Part shown: positions 42,090-50,928 of the stretch, in pieces
Layout of the letters: each line of letters starts with the position of its first letter
Numbering within the stretch: position 1 is the stretch's first letter
Assembly: GCA_934757825.1 (NCBI GenBank)
Contig: CAKVLP010000001.1
Coordinates: forward strand, 496,001 to 560,000
Length of the DNA: 64,000 bases
Reading direction: 5' to 3'
Origin: an uncultured Clostridia bacterium
GTDB lineage: Bacteria > Bacillota > Clostridia > Christensenellales > UBA1242
Made by a program: the position numbers and the translations under genes
Notes under the pieces: model-generated
Told to the model about the DNA's origin: nothing
Databases searched by the model: none
Seen by the model: only the letters and a program-made list of their open reading frames with translations

Positions 42090-42155
42090 ATGGACAAGGT
42101 GCAAAATCACGGCGCTTTGGCGAGTTTAAGATACAAACCCGCGCGTGGAACTTGA
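42090..42155 (+). CDS. Possible leaderless 21-codon leader peptide
   Basis: ATG 42090 lies seven bases after a good extended -10, the same spacing as the leaderless recD2 and CPBP starts. The frame runs 21 codons, with a basic C-terminal half (SLRYKPARGT), and ends at the -35 of the second promoter. No Shine-Dalgarno is present. A short chance frame is equally possible. Confidence 0.2.
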   Translation: MDKVQNHGALASLRYKPARGT

Positions 42156-42181
42156 TTTAAGAGGCATATATATGATATACT
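42152..42181 (+). promoter_or_regulatory. Second promoter before the gene at 42203
   Basis: TTGATT (42152-42157), 18-bp spacer, extended -10 TGA-TATACT (42176-42181). Confidence 0.65.
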
Positions 42182-42202
42182 CAAAGTAGGGAGATAGGAA
42201 AA

Positions 42203-43258
42203 ATGAGAGATAAAAAGAACAAAATAAGATTTATTGTAAATATCAACGGCATGGAACACAGTTTTGTTGCGGGCGACGAGTATTATAAAAAACATATGAA
42301 TTATCAACCAGCCACCGCACTTGAAATGCTTAAAGAGCGCGACGGAATTAAATACATTGATTTAAAGGACGACGTTGAAAAGTTTTTTGATTACATCAAA
42401 GAATCTTTTGATGAAGAATACACAAAAATTATGAAAAAAATTGCTGGCGTCGAACCAAACAAAAAGTTGTCTGATTCGGTGCTAAGAGTTGCACTTCAAG
42501 ACCCTACAAAACGTACTCAAATCCTAACAGCAGGCTGTAAACTATACAAAGATTACGCTGAGCAAATGGTGGAAGAGGGTATTACTCTTATGGACTTGAT
42601 TCACGATAAGAGTGGTAGTAAGACTTGTCAATACGCCACCGATTGCATTATTGTAATGGGTGAAAAGTGTTCTGAGGTTTTACTTCAAAGTTTGTATGAG
42701 GATGTTAAGGATACAGCCTCCAACTTGCACGTTTCGGTGTCAATGATGATTGCGTCGTCTGAGATGATTGCGCTTGGTTCCGACGATCATAGGGTCGCTA
42801 ATCATATTAGGCAAACTATGTTTTGCTCGGCTGATAGGTGTATCCAAGGCAATTGCGATACTTGGAAATCGGACGAGCGCGAGGAATTTGAGAATGTATG
42901 GCGTCCAGAAATTTTGGGCGACCTAGAAGAAAAGTTGTACAACGAAGATGTGGATATTTTCCAACTCGACGACCTTAAAGTAATTGACGACGAAAAGAGA
43001 GAATTCTTACTAAAAGGCGCAGAGAGAGCATTTAGTGACGAGGGCGCAGAGTTTAAAAGCGAGAAAAACCCAACGGCTATGTCTAAGGAAATGAGATGCA
43101 AAAATCTTTTCCATACGCCAGTAGGTGCGGTGGATAGTTTGGAATGGCGAATTGAAGAGTTTGAGTCGAAGAAAAATGCTTTGCACTTAGACAACAATCC
43201 TAGTACTGATAAATCGGACAATCATAGAATAGATGATCCAAGAATAAAAGAATTTTAA
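42203..43258 (+). CDS. Hypothetical protein
   Basis: This is a 351-residue soluble protein I do not recognise. It starts with a short beta hairpin (IRFIVNINGMEHSFVAG). A long helical middle holds scattered cysteines (TAGCKLY, KTCQYATDC, FCSADRCIQGNCDTW), and the C-terminal 60 residues are charged and probably disordered. AGGGAGATAGGA precedes the ATG. Two promoters lie upstream and a terminator downstream, so it is an independent, possibly regulated gene. Confidence 0.7.
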   Translation: MRDKKNKIRFIVNINGMEHSFVAGDEYYKKHMNYQPATALEMLKERDGIKYIDLKDDVEKFFDYIKESFDEEYTKIMKKIAGVEPNKKLSDSVLRVALQDPTKRTQILTAGCKLYKDYAEQMVEEGITLMDLIHDKSGSKTCQYATDCIIVMGEKCSEVLLQSLYEDVKDTASNLHVSVSMMIASSEMIALGSDDHRVANHIRQTMFCSADRCIQGNCDTWKSDEREEFENVWRPEILGDLEEKLYNEDVDIFQLDDLKVIDDEKREFLLKGAERAFSDEGAEFKSEKNPTAMSKEMRCKNLFHTPVGAVDSLEWRIEEFESKKNALHLDNNPSTDKSDNHRIDDPRIKEF

Positions 43259-43261
43259 GTT

Positions 43262-43310
43262 TTTTTAAATAGGAAGAAATAAAAAATTTACTTCCTATTT
43301 TTTTATTTAT
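43262..43310 (+). terminator. Terminator after the gene at 42203
   Basis: AAATAGGAAG and CTTCCTATTT form a 10-bp stem with a 14-base loop, followed by T-rich sequence. Confidence 0.8.
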
Positions 43311-43314
43311 TTGT

Positions 43315-43343
43315 TTTTCAATATGGGCATTGTATGATATAAT
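43315..43343 (+). promoter_or_regulatory. Promoter of sbcD-sbcC
   Basis: TTTTCA, 17-bp spacer, extended -10 TGA-TATAAT (43338-43343). Confidence 0.65.
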
Positions 43344-43369
43344 AACTTGTAGAAAAATGGAGAAGTGTT

Positions 43370-44569
43370 ATGAGAATTTTACATACTGCCGATTGGCATT
43401 TGGGAAAGAAAACTGATGACCTAGATAGGCTTGAAGAACAAAAACAGGCCTTGGAACAGATATATAAAATAGCCAAAGAGAAAAAAGTCGATATGGTTAT
43501 CATCGCCGGCGATATATACGATACTTTTGTGCCTTCTGCCGATGCGGAAAGTCTTTTTTATCGCGCCGTGAGCGAGCTTAGCAACAACGGAAACACCGCT
43601 GTTATAGCGATTGCGGGCAACCACGATGAGCCAAAGAGAATGTCGAATGCGGACTTGTTTTCCAGCAAGTTTAACATCTATCTTGTTGGCTACACAAACG
43701 AGATTAAAATCACTAAAAATGCAAACCGCGACAAAAATATTTGGGCTACAAGTTGCGGAAACGGATACATAAAGTTTAAGACAAAAGCGGGCGAAGAAGC
43801 AGTTGTTGCGTGCCTTCCATATCCATCTTTTTATCGCTATAATGAGACCAAAAAAGAGGGCGAAAAACTTGAAGATAAGATAAAAGAATGGCTTGCCCCT
43901 GCGGTTAGGGAATTTAAGCCCGAGACTGTAAATATACTTACTGCGCACCTTCTTACATACGGCGTCGATTTGACACAAGATAGTTTGGAGGAGTACTCAC
44001 GCATAAATAGCAACATAAATTTTGTGGACAAGTCGCTACTTGATGTCGATGCGGATTATGTTGCGCTTGGTCATATTCACAAACTAACCAAAATCGAGAA
44101 AAACAAAAACATTTATTATTCGGGTTCGATTATCAACAACTTCTTTACCGATGTCCCAAGCGACAAATTTGTTATAGTTGCCGATGTGGACAATACTGGC
44201 GTTAAAAACCTAGAACCTATCCAACTTGATGTTAAGAAGATGGTTACATTCACATCTGATTCGTTGGAAGAAATCGAGAAGTTTTGCGACGTGTGCAAAA
44301 ACGATTATATTAAGGCGACCCTAAAACAAACTACTAGCATTGGCTACGACAAACTTAAAGAACTTAGGGCAAGACACCCAAATCTTATAACTTTCAGCGT
44401 GCTTAATGAGGAACTTCTTAATGAGCGCGAGATAGAGAGCAAGAAAAACTTGACCACGGGCGAGATTTTTGAAAAGTTTGTAAAAACTACGACCGGCAAA
44501 GAACCTAGACCTGAGGTTAAGGAATTATTTTTGGAATTGATGGGGGAAGATGTGTATGAAACCGATTGA
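43370..44569 (+). CDS. sbcD: Exonuclease subunit SbcD
   Basis: This is a 399-residue Mre11-type metallophosphoesterase, the nuclease of the SbcCD complex that opens hairpins and DNA ends. Phosphoesterase motifs: HTADWHLGK, IAGDIYD, IAGNHDEP, LTAHLLTYG and LGHIHK. All metal ligands are visible. The C-terminal part holds the SbcC-interacting segment. TGGAGAAG precedes the ATG. The gene overlaps sbcC. Confidence 0.95.
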   Translation: MRILHTADWHLGKKTDDLDRLEEQKQALEQIYKIAKEKKVDMVIIAGDIYDTFVPSADAESLFYRAVSELSNNGNTAVIAIAGNHDEPKRMSNADLFSSKFNIYLVGYTNEIKITKNANRDKNIWATSCGNGYIKFKTKAGEEAVVACLPYPSFYRYNETKKEGEKLEDKIKEWLAPAVREFKPETVNILTAHLLTYGVDLTQDSLEEYSRINSNINFVDKSLLDVDADYVALGHIHKLTKIEKNKNIYYSGSIINNFFTDVPSDKFVIVADVDNTGVKNLEPIQLDVKKMVTFTSDSLEEIEKFCDVCKNDYIKATLKQTTSIGYDKLKELRARHPNLITFSVLNEELLNEREIESKKNLTTGEIFEKFVKTTTGKEPRPEVKELFLELMGEDVYETD

Positions 44570-47264
44570 TTTGAAAATAAAGGGAATCAATAGTTATGTT
44601 TCCGAGCAAGAGGTTTGTTTTGACAAACTAACACAAAGCAATTTGTTTGGGATTTTTGGCGAGACGGGCAGTGGAAAAACCACAATTTTGGACGCGATAG
44701 TTATTGCACTATACGGCTCGTCGGACAGGGAGACAATCCCCAATATCATAAACGTTAATAGCAAAGACGCGCATATTTACTTCACATTCGAATGCGAAGA
44801 AGATGGCAAAATGAAGAGGTTTTTGGTAAAACGTGACTATAAGGTGCGCGCAAGCGGAGTTAAGAGCGAAGCAATTTTGCTAAACGACAAAACAAACAAA
44901 GTGCTAGCCGAACAGACCGATATGGTTAATGATTATATCCTAAAACTAATCGGAATTGCCAAAAAAGAATTTTTGAAATGTATTGCTTTGCCACAGGGTG
45001 AGTTTGACAGGTTTTTGATGGATACGCCGGCTAATAGGAAAAAGACAATTGCAAAACTATTTAACCTAGAAGACTTTGGCGCTAATTTGCAGGACAAACT
45101 TAAAAGACGTCGCGATATTGTCACTCTTAACAAACTTAACATTCAAGAAAAAATTGATATGATGGGCAATGTTGATGAGGAGAGCCTAAATAAGGTTAAA
45201 GAAAATCTTGCCGTTAACGAAGAATCGCTAAAAAAGAGCGAGGAAGAATTAAAAACCCACAAAGCAAACTATGAAAAGATGGTCAAAGATTGCGAGTTGT
45301 CTAAGGAACTAAAATCCAAAGAGACCGAGTATGTGCTACTTAGAAGCGAACAAAATTTGATAAAAGAACTTAAAAAACAAATTGAGTTCACCGAAAAATT
45401 TGGCGAGTTTAGCATAAAACAAAACAAAAAACGAAATCTTGAAAAAGAAATAAGTTCCACAACACTAGAACTTAAAGAGGATAAAGAGCTTCTATTAAAT
45501 GCTACAAACGAATTGGAGCGAATTGATGACGAACTTCAATCAAGCACCGAGGAATTAAGGCAAAATAGGGAAGCATTAAAAAAGACCGAAGAGGATTCCG
45601 AAAAGCGCACGGCTTGCATGGCGCGCGTGACGCATTTGGAGAATGAAAAGAAGTTGAAAGACGAAGAAGTCTCAACTCTGATGGACGAAATTCGAAACTT
45701 TAAAGATTCGCTTGCCGACTTTAAACGAATTGTAGATGAAAACGAAAAGGTTTCTAAAAACCTTGAAAACAACATAAACGACAACAAGGACATCTTGGAA
45801 AAACTAAGAGACCTAAATGGTGTTAAAACTATTGAAGGGCTCCTTGACTATCTAAGTTATGCGCAAAACATTATTACACCAGATTCGCTAGAAGAGGTGT
45901 ATCAATTTGCAATTCACGATGAGGTTAAGAATTTGCTAAGTAGCCTTTCCGACTACGAGAGTAAAACTCGTAAGCAGATAATTGATTTGCAAGAGGATTA
46001 CGAAACCTTGTCGCGATACAACAAGGACTTTGATAAATTGCGTGACGATTTGCAAGAGGCAAACAACAAACTTGTTGAGCAAAATGAGTCTATAAAATCT
46101 CAACTTGATAAGGTAAAATTAGATAGAGCCATTTGTGAAAATCAAATAACCGAAAAACAATTTGCTTTGCAAGAAGCCAAGGATTTTGCTAGAAAAATCA
46201 AAGCAGAACTAGAAGAAGTAAAGGAAGAATTGAAAGAATACGGTAGCCCAAAAGAACACGATCGTTTGTTTAAAAAGGTGGAAGAACTTACCGATTTAAT
46301 CAATCATCTAACCCTTAGAAAGATAGAACTTAACGACGAGAAAAACAAATCGGTTGTTGCAATTGAAGTGGCAATGACTGTTTTGGAAAACTACAAAAAA
46401 CAACTAAAAGAAGTTGAAGGCGAAATTAAAAAACTTAACGTTAAAGACAATAGCGACCAACTTCTTGACAAAAACCTATATCTTGATGACGAAAAATTAA
46501 AAGAAGCAAAACAAAATGTTGAAGATTATGAAACAAAAGTTGAACTTCTTGATGGGCGTATTAAGGACTTGAAAGGAAGACTTAAAAACAATATTGTGAG
46601 TGAAGACGACGTTGAGGCAGAAAGAAAGACAATAGAAAAACTTGAAGGCAGAGTTAAGTCGCATAGCATAAATGTTGCACTTGCTGAGCAGGCAATAGGT
46701 CAGTATAAGACGGCGCTTAGTAAGATTGAAGAACTTAAAAAAGACAAACTTAAAATCCAAGCCCAACTTGATACTGTTAATGAGTTAATGTCGCTTACTG
46801 CTGGCGGAAAACTTCTTGACTATGTGTCAGAGGAATATATGATGCTTATCACTCAGTTTAGTAATAAGTTTGTGTATAGCATTAGCAAAGGCAAATATAT
46901 GCTCAAATACTCGGGCGAGTTTTATGTGGTGGACAACTTTAATGGTGGCATCACTCGTGGCGTTAAGACACTTAGTGGTGGCGAGAGGTTTATTATTTCT
47001 CTAAGCCTTGCGCTTGGAATTTCGCAAAGCATCGCCATCAACAACAATCGCAAGTTTAACTTTTTCTTCATTGACGAGGGATTTGGAAGCCTTAGTGAAA
47101 ACTATATTGAAAACGTGCTTGGAAGTTTTGATGCGCTTATCCGCTTGGGATTTACGGTTGGATTTATTTCCCACGTTGAAAAAATGCAAAACTACATCAA
47201 CAACCGAATTGTTGTGACAAAGCGCAACAACGAAGAGGGAAGTGTTATCAAACAATTTTCGTAA
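44556..47264 (+). CDS. sbcC: Exonuclease subunit SbcC, without recognisable zinc hook
   Basis: This is a 902-residue Rad50-like ATPase. The N-terminal half-site has Walker A GETGSGKTT and the Q-loop ALPQGEF. Two long coiled coils (about residues 180-400 and 470-750) flank a central non-coil segment. The C-terminal half-site has signature LSGGERF and Walker B FFFIDEGFGSL. No CxxC hook occurs in the coil region, unlike typical SbcC. ATG 44556 is preferred to 44550 on spacing from GGGGGA. It overlaps sbcD by 14 bp. Confidence 0.92.
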   Translation: MKPIDLKIKGINSYVSEQEVCFDKLTQSNLFGIFGETGSGKTTILDAIVIALYGSSDRETIPNIINVNSKDAHIYFTFECEEDGKMKRFLVKRDYKVRASGVKSEAILLNDKTNKVLAEQTDMVNDYILKLIGIAKKEFLKCIALPQGEFDRFLMDTPANRKKTIAKLFNLEDFGANLQDKLKRRRDIVTLNKLNIQEKIDMMGNVDEESLNKVKENLAVNEESLKKSEEELKTHKANYEKMVKDCELSKELKSKETEYVLLRSEQNLIKELKKQIEFTEKFGEFSIKQNKKRNLEKEISSTTLELKEDKELLLNATNELERIDDELQSSTEELRQNREALKKTEEDSEKRTACMARVTHLENEKKLKDEEVSTLMDEIRNFKDSLADFKRIVDENEKVSKNLENNINDNKDILEKLRDLNGVKTIEGLLDYLSYAQNIITPDSLEEVYQFAIHDEVKNLLSSLSDYESKTRKQIIDLQEDYETLSRYNKDFDKLRDDLQEANNKLVEQNESIKSQLDKVKLDRAICENQITEKQFALQEAKDFARKIKAELEEVKEELKEYGSPKEHDRLFKKVEELTDLINHLTLRKIELNDEKNKSVVAIEVAMTVLENYKKQLKEVEGEIKKLNVKDNSDQLLDKNLYLDDEKLKEAKQNVEDYETKVELLDGRIKDLKGRLKNNIVSEDDVEAERKTIEKLEGRVKSHSINVALAEQAIGQYKTALSKIEELKKDKLKIQAQLDTVNELMSLTAGGKLLDYVSEEYMMLITQFSNKFVYSISKGKYMLKYSGEFYVVDNFNGGITRGVKTLSGGERFIISLSLALGISQSIAINNNRKFNFFFIDEGFGSLSENYIENVLGSFDALIRLGFTVGFISHVEKMQNYINNRIVVTKRNNEEGSVIKQFS

Positions 47265-47324
47265 ACATATTTTGAAAATGTCATAAATATAATATTTTAA
47301 CTTTACTTTGAAAAGGTGGTTAAA

Positions 47325-48806
47325 ATGAAAAAATTTATGGCATTTTTTTTGTTTGTTTGCTCGTGTGTGGTGTTTGCCTCGTGTGCTAGCCCGACCGAAA
47401 GAGAGATAAAAAAAGCAAGCAAAAATTTATCTACTTATAATATGGATATAGTGTATAGCGACCATACGCTAGAAGTAGAACAGAGTATAAATTACGTAAA
47501 CGCTAGCGATATAAATATGGATAAAATATATTTGCACTTATATCCAAAAGCGTTTTCCGAAGGGGCAAAAAACAGAGCGGTAAGTGCCTCGTATATGCAA
47601 AAAGCATATCCAAACGGTGCTAGTTATGGCGACATTTCAATTGATACTTTGGCAGTAGCGGGCAAGGAAATCGAGCCTACCTATCAAGGCGACGACAACG
47701 ATATCTTGACTGTGGAAACAAATGGGTTGAAACCAAACGACAGTCTAAAACTTAGCGTGACCTATACAGTTGTAATTCCAAACTGCAACCATCGTTTCGG
47801 ATATGGCGAAAACGCAATAAATATTGCCAATTTCTATCCAATTGTTGCGGTGTACGATGGCGAGTGGAACCTTGACCCATACAACACAAACGGCGACCCG
47901 TTTTATAGCGACGTTGCAAATTACAGCGTTAGGATCACCGCACCAAGCGACCTAACTATTGCAAACACTGGCGAGGTCAAAAAATCGACCACATCGGGCG
48001 ACAACACAACCTACGAAATCACTGCGCTTGCGGTTAGAGATTTTGCATTTTGCCTAAGTGACAAGTTTGGTGTTGCAACCGAAAAATATCAAAATGTTGA
48101 GGTTAAGTATTATTATTATGACGATGTTAATTTCAGCCAAAGTTTGAAAACTGCGGTTGATAGCATTAAGACCTTCAACAAACTTTTTGGGCTTTATCCA
48201 TATTCCACATTTAGCGTAGTTAAGACCAACTTTATTTACGGCGGAATGGAATATCCAAATTTGGTTATGATAAGCGACGCGTGCGAGGATTACAAGGATT
48301 ATCAAAATGTTATTATCCACGAAACTGCGCATCAGTGGTGGTACGGGCTAGTGGGCAACAACGAGTACGATTATGGCTGGCTTGACGAAGGTCTGACCGA
48401 TTATTCGACGGCGCTGTTCTATAAATACAACCTCGACTATGAAATAAAGTTTGAGGACGTTATCAAAAACACCACAAACTCTTATGTTACTTTTGTGGAG
48501 ATTTATACCAAAGTTTTGGGCAAAGTAGACACCACGATGAATAGACCGCTTAACAAGTACAACACCGAGCCAGAATATGTGTATATCGCATATGTAAAAG
48601 GCGTGTTGTTGTTTGATAGTTTGCGCGAAAACTGCGGGGACGAAAAGTTTTTAAAAGCGCTTTCTACATATTTCAAAACAAATAAATTTAAAAATGTGAC
48701 CCCAGACCACTTGATTGGCGCATTCGAAAAAACAATGTCGTGCGAAATGAAAGGTTTCTTCGACAGTTGGATAAACGGCAAAGTTGTAATATATAATGTG
48801 GAGTAA
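47325..48806 (+). CDS. M1-family metallopeptidase, lipoprotein
   Basis: This is a 493-residue gluzincin. A signal peptide ends in a lipobox (VVFASC), so the mature protein is lipid-anchored outside the membrane. The M1 pattern is complete: GGMEYPN exopeptidase-type motif, HETAHQWW zinc site, and the third ligand in WLDEGLTDY. The N-terminal half is the M1 beta-saddle domain; the helical C-terminal domain is short. ATG 47325 follows AAAAGGTGG. It lies after sbcC but faces its own terminator. Likely peptide scavenging; substrate unknown. Confidence 0.88.
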   Translation: MKKFMAFFLFVCSCVVFASCASPTEREIKKASKNLSTYNMDIVYSDHTLEVEQSINYVNASDINMDKIYLHLYPKAFSEGAKNRAVSASYMQKAYPNGASYGDISIDTLAVAGKEIEPTYQGDDNDILTVETNGLKPNDSLKLSVTYTVVIPNCNHRFGYGENAINIANFYPIVAVYDGEWNLDPYNTNGDPFYSDVANYSVRITAPSDLTIANTGEVKKSTTSGDNTTYEITALAVRDFAFCLSDKFGVATEKYQNVEVKYYYYDDVNFSQSLKTAVDSIKTFNKLFGLYPYSTFSVVKTNFIYGGMEYPNLVMISDACEDYKDYQNVIIHETAHQWWYGLVGNNEYDYGWLDEGLTDYSTALFYKYNLDYEIKFEDVIKNTTNSYVTFVEIYTKVLGKVDTTMNRPLNKYNTEPEYVYIAYVKGVLLFDSLRENCGDEKFLKALSTYFKTNKFKNVTPDHLIGAFEKTMSCEMKGFFDSWINGKVVIYNVE

Positions 48807-48828
48807 TTATAGTTAAATTTAAATATAA

Positions 48829-48890
48829 AAAACGGGCAAATTGCAGGCTTTTAAAGTTATAAAAGTCATTAAAATTGCTCGTTTTTTTTG
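48829..48890 (+). terminator. Terminator after the M1 peptidase gene
   Basis: AAACGGGCAA pairs with TTGCTCGTTT (one G-T pair), enclosing a second small stem, then eight T. Confidence 0.7.
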
Positions 48891-48927
48891 TTAATTTATG
48901 GAATTTTAAAATATATTTACAGCGCAC

Positions 48928-48956
48928 TTTACAAAAATGGGGATTTGTGATATATA
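48928..48956 (+). promoter_or_regulatory. Promoter of walJ
   Basis: TTTACA (48928-48933), 17-bp spacer, extended -10 TGA-TATATA (48951-48956). It overlaps the open frame upstream of the true start at 48982. Confidence 0.65.
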
Positions 48957-48981
48957 TTTTCTGTTAAAAAGGAAACAAAAG

Positions 48982-49773
48982 ATGAAAGTTTGTACACTGG
49001 CTAGTTCGTCCAAAGGCAATTGTATTTTGGTTTATACCGAAAACACAAAAATACTTATCGACCTTGGCGTAACAGTAAGTTATGTTGAAGAAAAACTTAA
49101 TAGGCTTAAAATAAATCCGGCAGAAATCGACGCGATTTTAAACACTCACGAGCACATTGACCACACCAAAAATATTGGTGCTTTTATGCGAAAATATGGC
49201 ACGCCTTTGTATTGTCACATCGACGGTTACGACAAACTTTTGACCAAACTTGGCAAGGTGGACTTAGATAATATTGTGTGTTTTGAGGAGTTCCCGTTTA
49301 GGATAGGCGACTTTGTGATAAGAGCGTTCAAACTTCCGCACGACGCAAGTAGTTGTGTGGGATTTACGTTTGAAGAAAACGGGAATAGGTTTTCAATTGC
49401 GACGGACCTAGGTCACATAGACGACGAGATTATAAACAACTTGCGTGGTAGTAAACTTGTGATTCTAGAGAGCAATCACGACGAAAAAATGCTTGCCAAC
49501 AATCCTAAATATCCATATCTACTAAAACAGAGAATTTTAGGCAAGAGTGGGCACCTTAGCAACAAACTTTGCGCCGAAGCAATACTCAAACTTGTAAATA
49601 GCGGTGTAAAACAAATACTCCTTGCCCACCTTAGTGAGGAAAACAACACGCCCGAACTAGCGTACAACACTATTTGCGAGTACCTTAGCCGATTTGGGAT
49701 AATCAAGGGGACGCACATCAAAATTGACGTTGCCCCAGCCAACGGATTTAGCAACATTTTTTACTTAAAATAA
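48982..49773 (+). CDS. walJ: MBL-fold hydrolase WalJ/YycJ-like
   Basis: This is a 263-residue metallo-beta-lactamase fold protein. It begins KVCTLASSSKGNC, typical of YycJ, with the metal site NTHEHIDHTKNIG (HxHxDH), then LPHDASSCVGF and the later SGHLSNK and LLAHLSEENN motifs. In Bacillus walJ follows the walRK operon and precedes htrC; here it precedes an htrA gene but walRK is absent. ATG 48982 follows AAAAAGGA; upstream codons lie in the promoter. Confidence 0.9.
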   Translation: MKVCTLASSSKGNCILVYTENTKILIDLGVTVSYVEEKLNRLKINPAEIDAILNTHEHIDHTKNIGAFMRKYGTPLYCHIDGYDKLLTKLGKVDLDNIVCFEEFPFRIGDFVIRAFKLPHDASSCVGFTFEENGNRFSIATDLGHIDDEIINNLRGSKLVILESNHDEKMLANNPKYPYLLKQRILGKSGHLSNKLCAEAILKLVNSGVKQILLAHLSEENNTPELAYNTICEYLSRFGIIKGTHIKIDVAPANGFSNIFYLK

Positions 49774-49828
49774 CAAATATTTTTACAAAAAATGACACAA
49801 AATAATAGTAACTTTAATGAGGTTTACT

Positions 49829-50842
49829 ATGAAAAAATTTGTGTTATTTTTTATTTGTATTTTTTGTTTTTGGGGTTGCGCAAGTCCCACCAAGTTGAAT
49901 GTTGGCGGAGGGTTAAAGGGCGAACTTATTTCCAGTCAAAACTACGCCGACGTTGTTGAGCTTGCCGAGAATGTTACGCCAGCGGTTGTGGGAGTGACCA
50001 GCATAAACGCGGGTGAGCAAAGTGTGGGAAGCGGGGTTTGTGTGGCAGACGGCGGATACATTTTAACCAACAGCCATGTTATCTCCAACAAAAACAATGT
50101 TACTCTTTATTTATCCAACGGCGACACGTGTAAGGCGACGTTTGTGTGGGGCGACGACAGCCAAGACATCGCGATACTTCAATCGTATTGCTCGCTTCCA
50201 TATTTGGAACTTGCCCAAAACGACAACGTAAGCGTTGGGCAGGATATAATTGCAATTGGCACACCACTAAGTTTACTACTAAAACACTCCTTTACTAAGG
50301 GCATAGTGAGCGCGCTAAATAGGACGCTAAAAGTGAGCGGAAACAACGGCGAGAGTTATATGCAAAACCTTATTCAGCACGACGCAAGCCTTAATCCAGG
50401 GAATAGTGGAGGGCCTCTTCTTAACCTTAAAGGCGAAGTCGTGGGAATAAACACCTTAAAAATCTCGGGAGGCGAGGGTATTGGATTTGCCATTCCAGTA
50501 AAGAGTTTTTCGTCGCTTTTAGATAATGTAGTGGCAAGCAAAACTGCCTACGTTACGCCATATCTTGGCGCTTATGGATATGATGCAGAGATAGCAAAAT
50601 TTAAGGATTTAAGTCCTTTAAAAACTGGATTTTATATAGAAAATATTGCCGACAATAGCCCACTTAAAATGGCGGGGCTAACAAGTGGAAATGTTATCAC
50701 AAAACTTAACGGCAAAGAAATTTCAAACGCCCTAGACCTTAGAAACGAACTATACAAATTAAATCGTGGTGACGAGGTTGAAGTGGTATATTTCAATGGA
50801 GAAAGTGAGTGTACGGCAAAAGTCACATTAACAAAAAAGTAA
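49829..50842 (+). CDS. HtrA/DegP-type serine protease, lipoprotein
   Basis: This is a 337-residue envelope protease. A signal peptide ends in a lipobox (CFWGC), so it is probably lipid-anchored rather than held by a helix. The trypsin-like domain has the triad His in TNSHV, Asp in DSQDIAIL, and Ser in LNPGNSGGPL. A C-terminal PDZ domain (about residues 245-335) includes SPLKMAGLTSGNVI. The start is ATG 49829 after GAGG. It follows walJ, as htrC does in Bacillus. Likely role: quality control of exported proteins. Confidence 0.92.
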   Translation: MKKFVLFFICIFCFWGCASPTKLNVGGGLKGELISSQNYADVVELAENVTPAVVGVTSINAGEQSVGSGVCVADGGYILTNSHVISNKNNVTLYLSNGDTCKATFVWGDDSQDIAILQSYCSLPYLELAQNDNVSVGQDIIAIGTPLSLLLKHSFTKGIVSALNRTLKVSGNNGESYMQNLIQHDASLNPGNSGGPLLNLKGEVVGINTLKISGGEGIGFAIPVKSFSSLLDNVVASKTAYVTPYLGAYGYDAEIAKFKDLSPLKTGFYIENIADNSPLKMAGLTSGNVITKLNGKEISNALDLRNELYKLNRGDEVEVVYFNGESECTAKVTLTKK

Positions 50843-50875
50843 GCGGTTTTTAACAAAATCGCTTATTTTATTTAA
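50841..50875 (+). terminator. Terminator after htrA
   Basis: AAGCGGTTTT pairs with AAAATCGCTT (one G-T pair), followed by ATTTTATTT. Confidence 0.7.
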
Positions 50876-50893
50876 GCAAAACAAAATCAAAAC

Positions 50894-50922
50894 TTGCATA
50901 TTTAATATTTATAATATATAAT
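50894..50922 (+). promoter_or_regulatory. Promoter of the first CPBP gene, giving a leaderless mRNA
   Basis: TTGCAT (50894-50899), 17-bp spacer, TATAAT (50917-50922). The ATG at 50929 follows after six bases and no Shine-Dalgarno is present. Confidence 0.7.
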
Positions 50923-50928
50923 ATTAGT

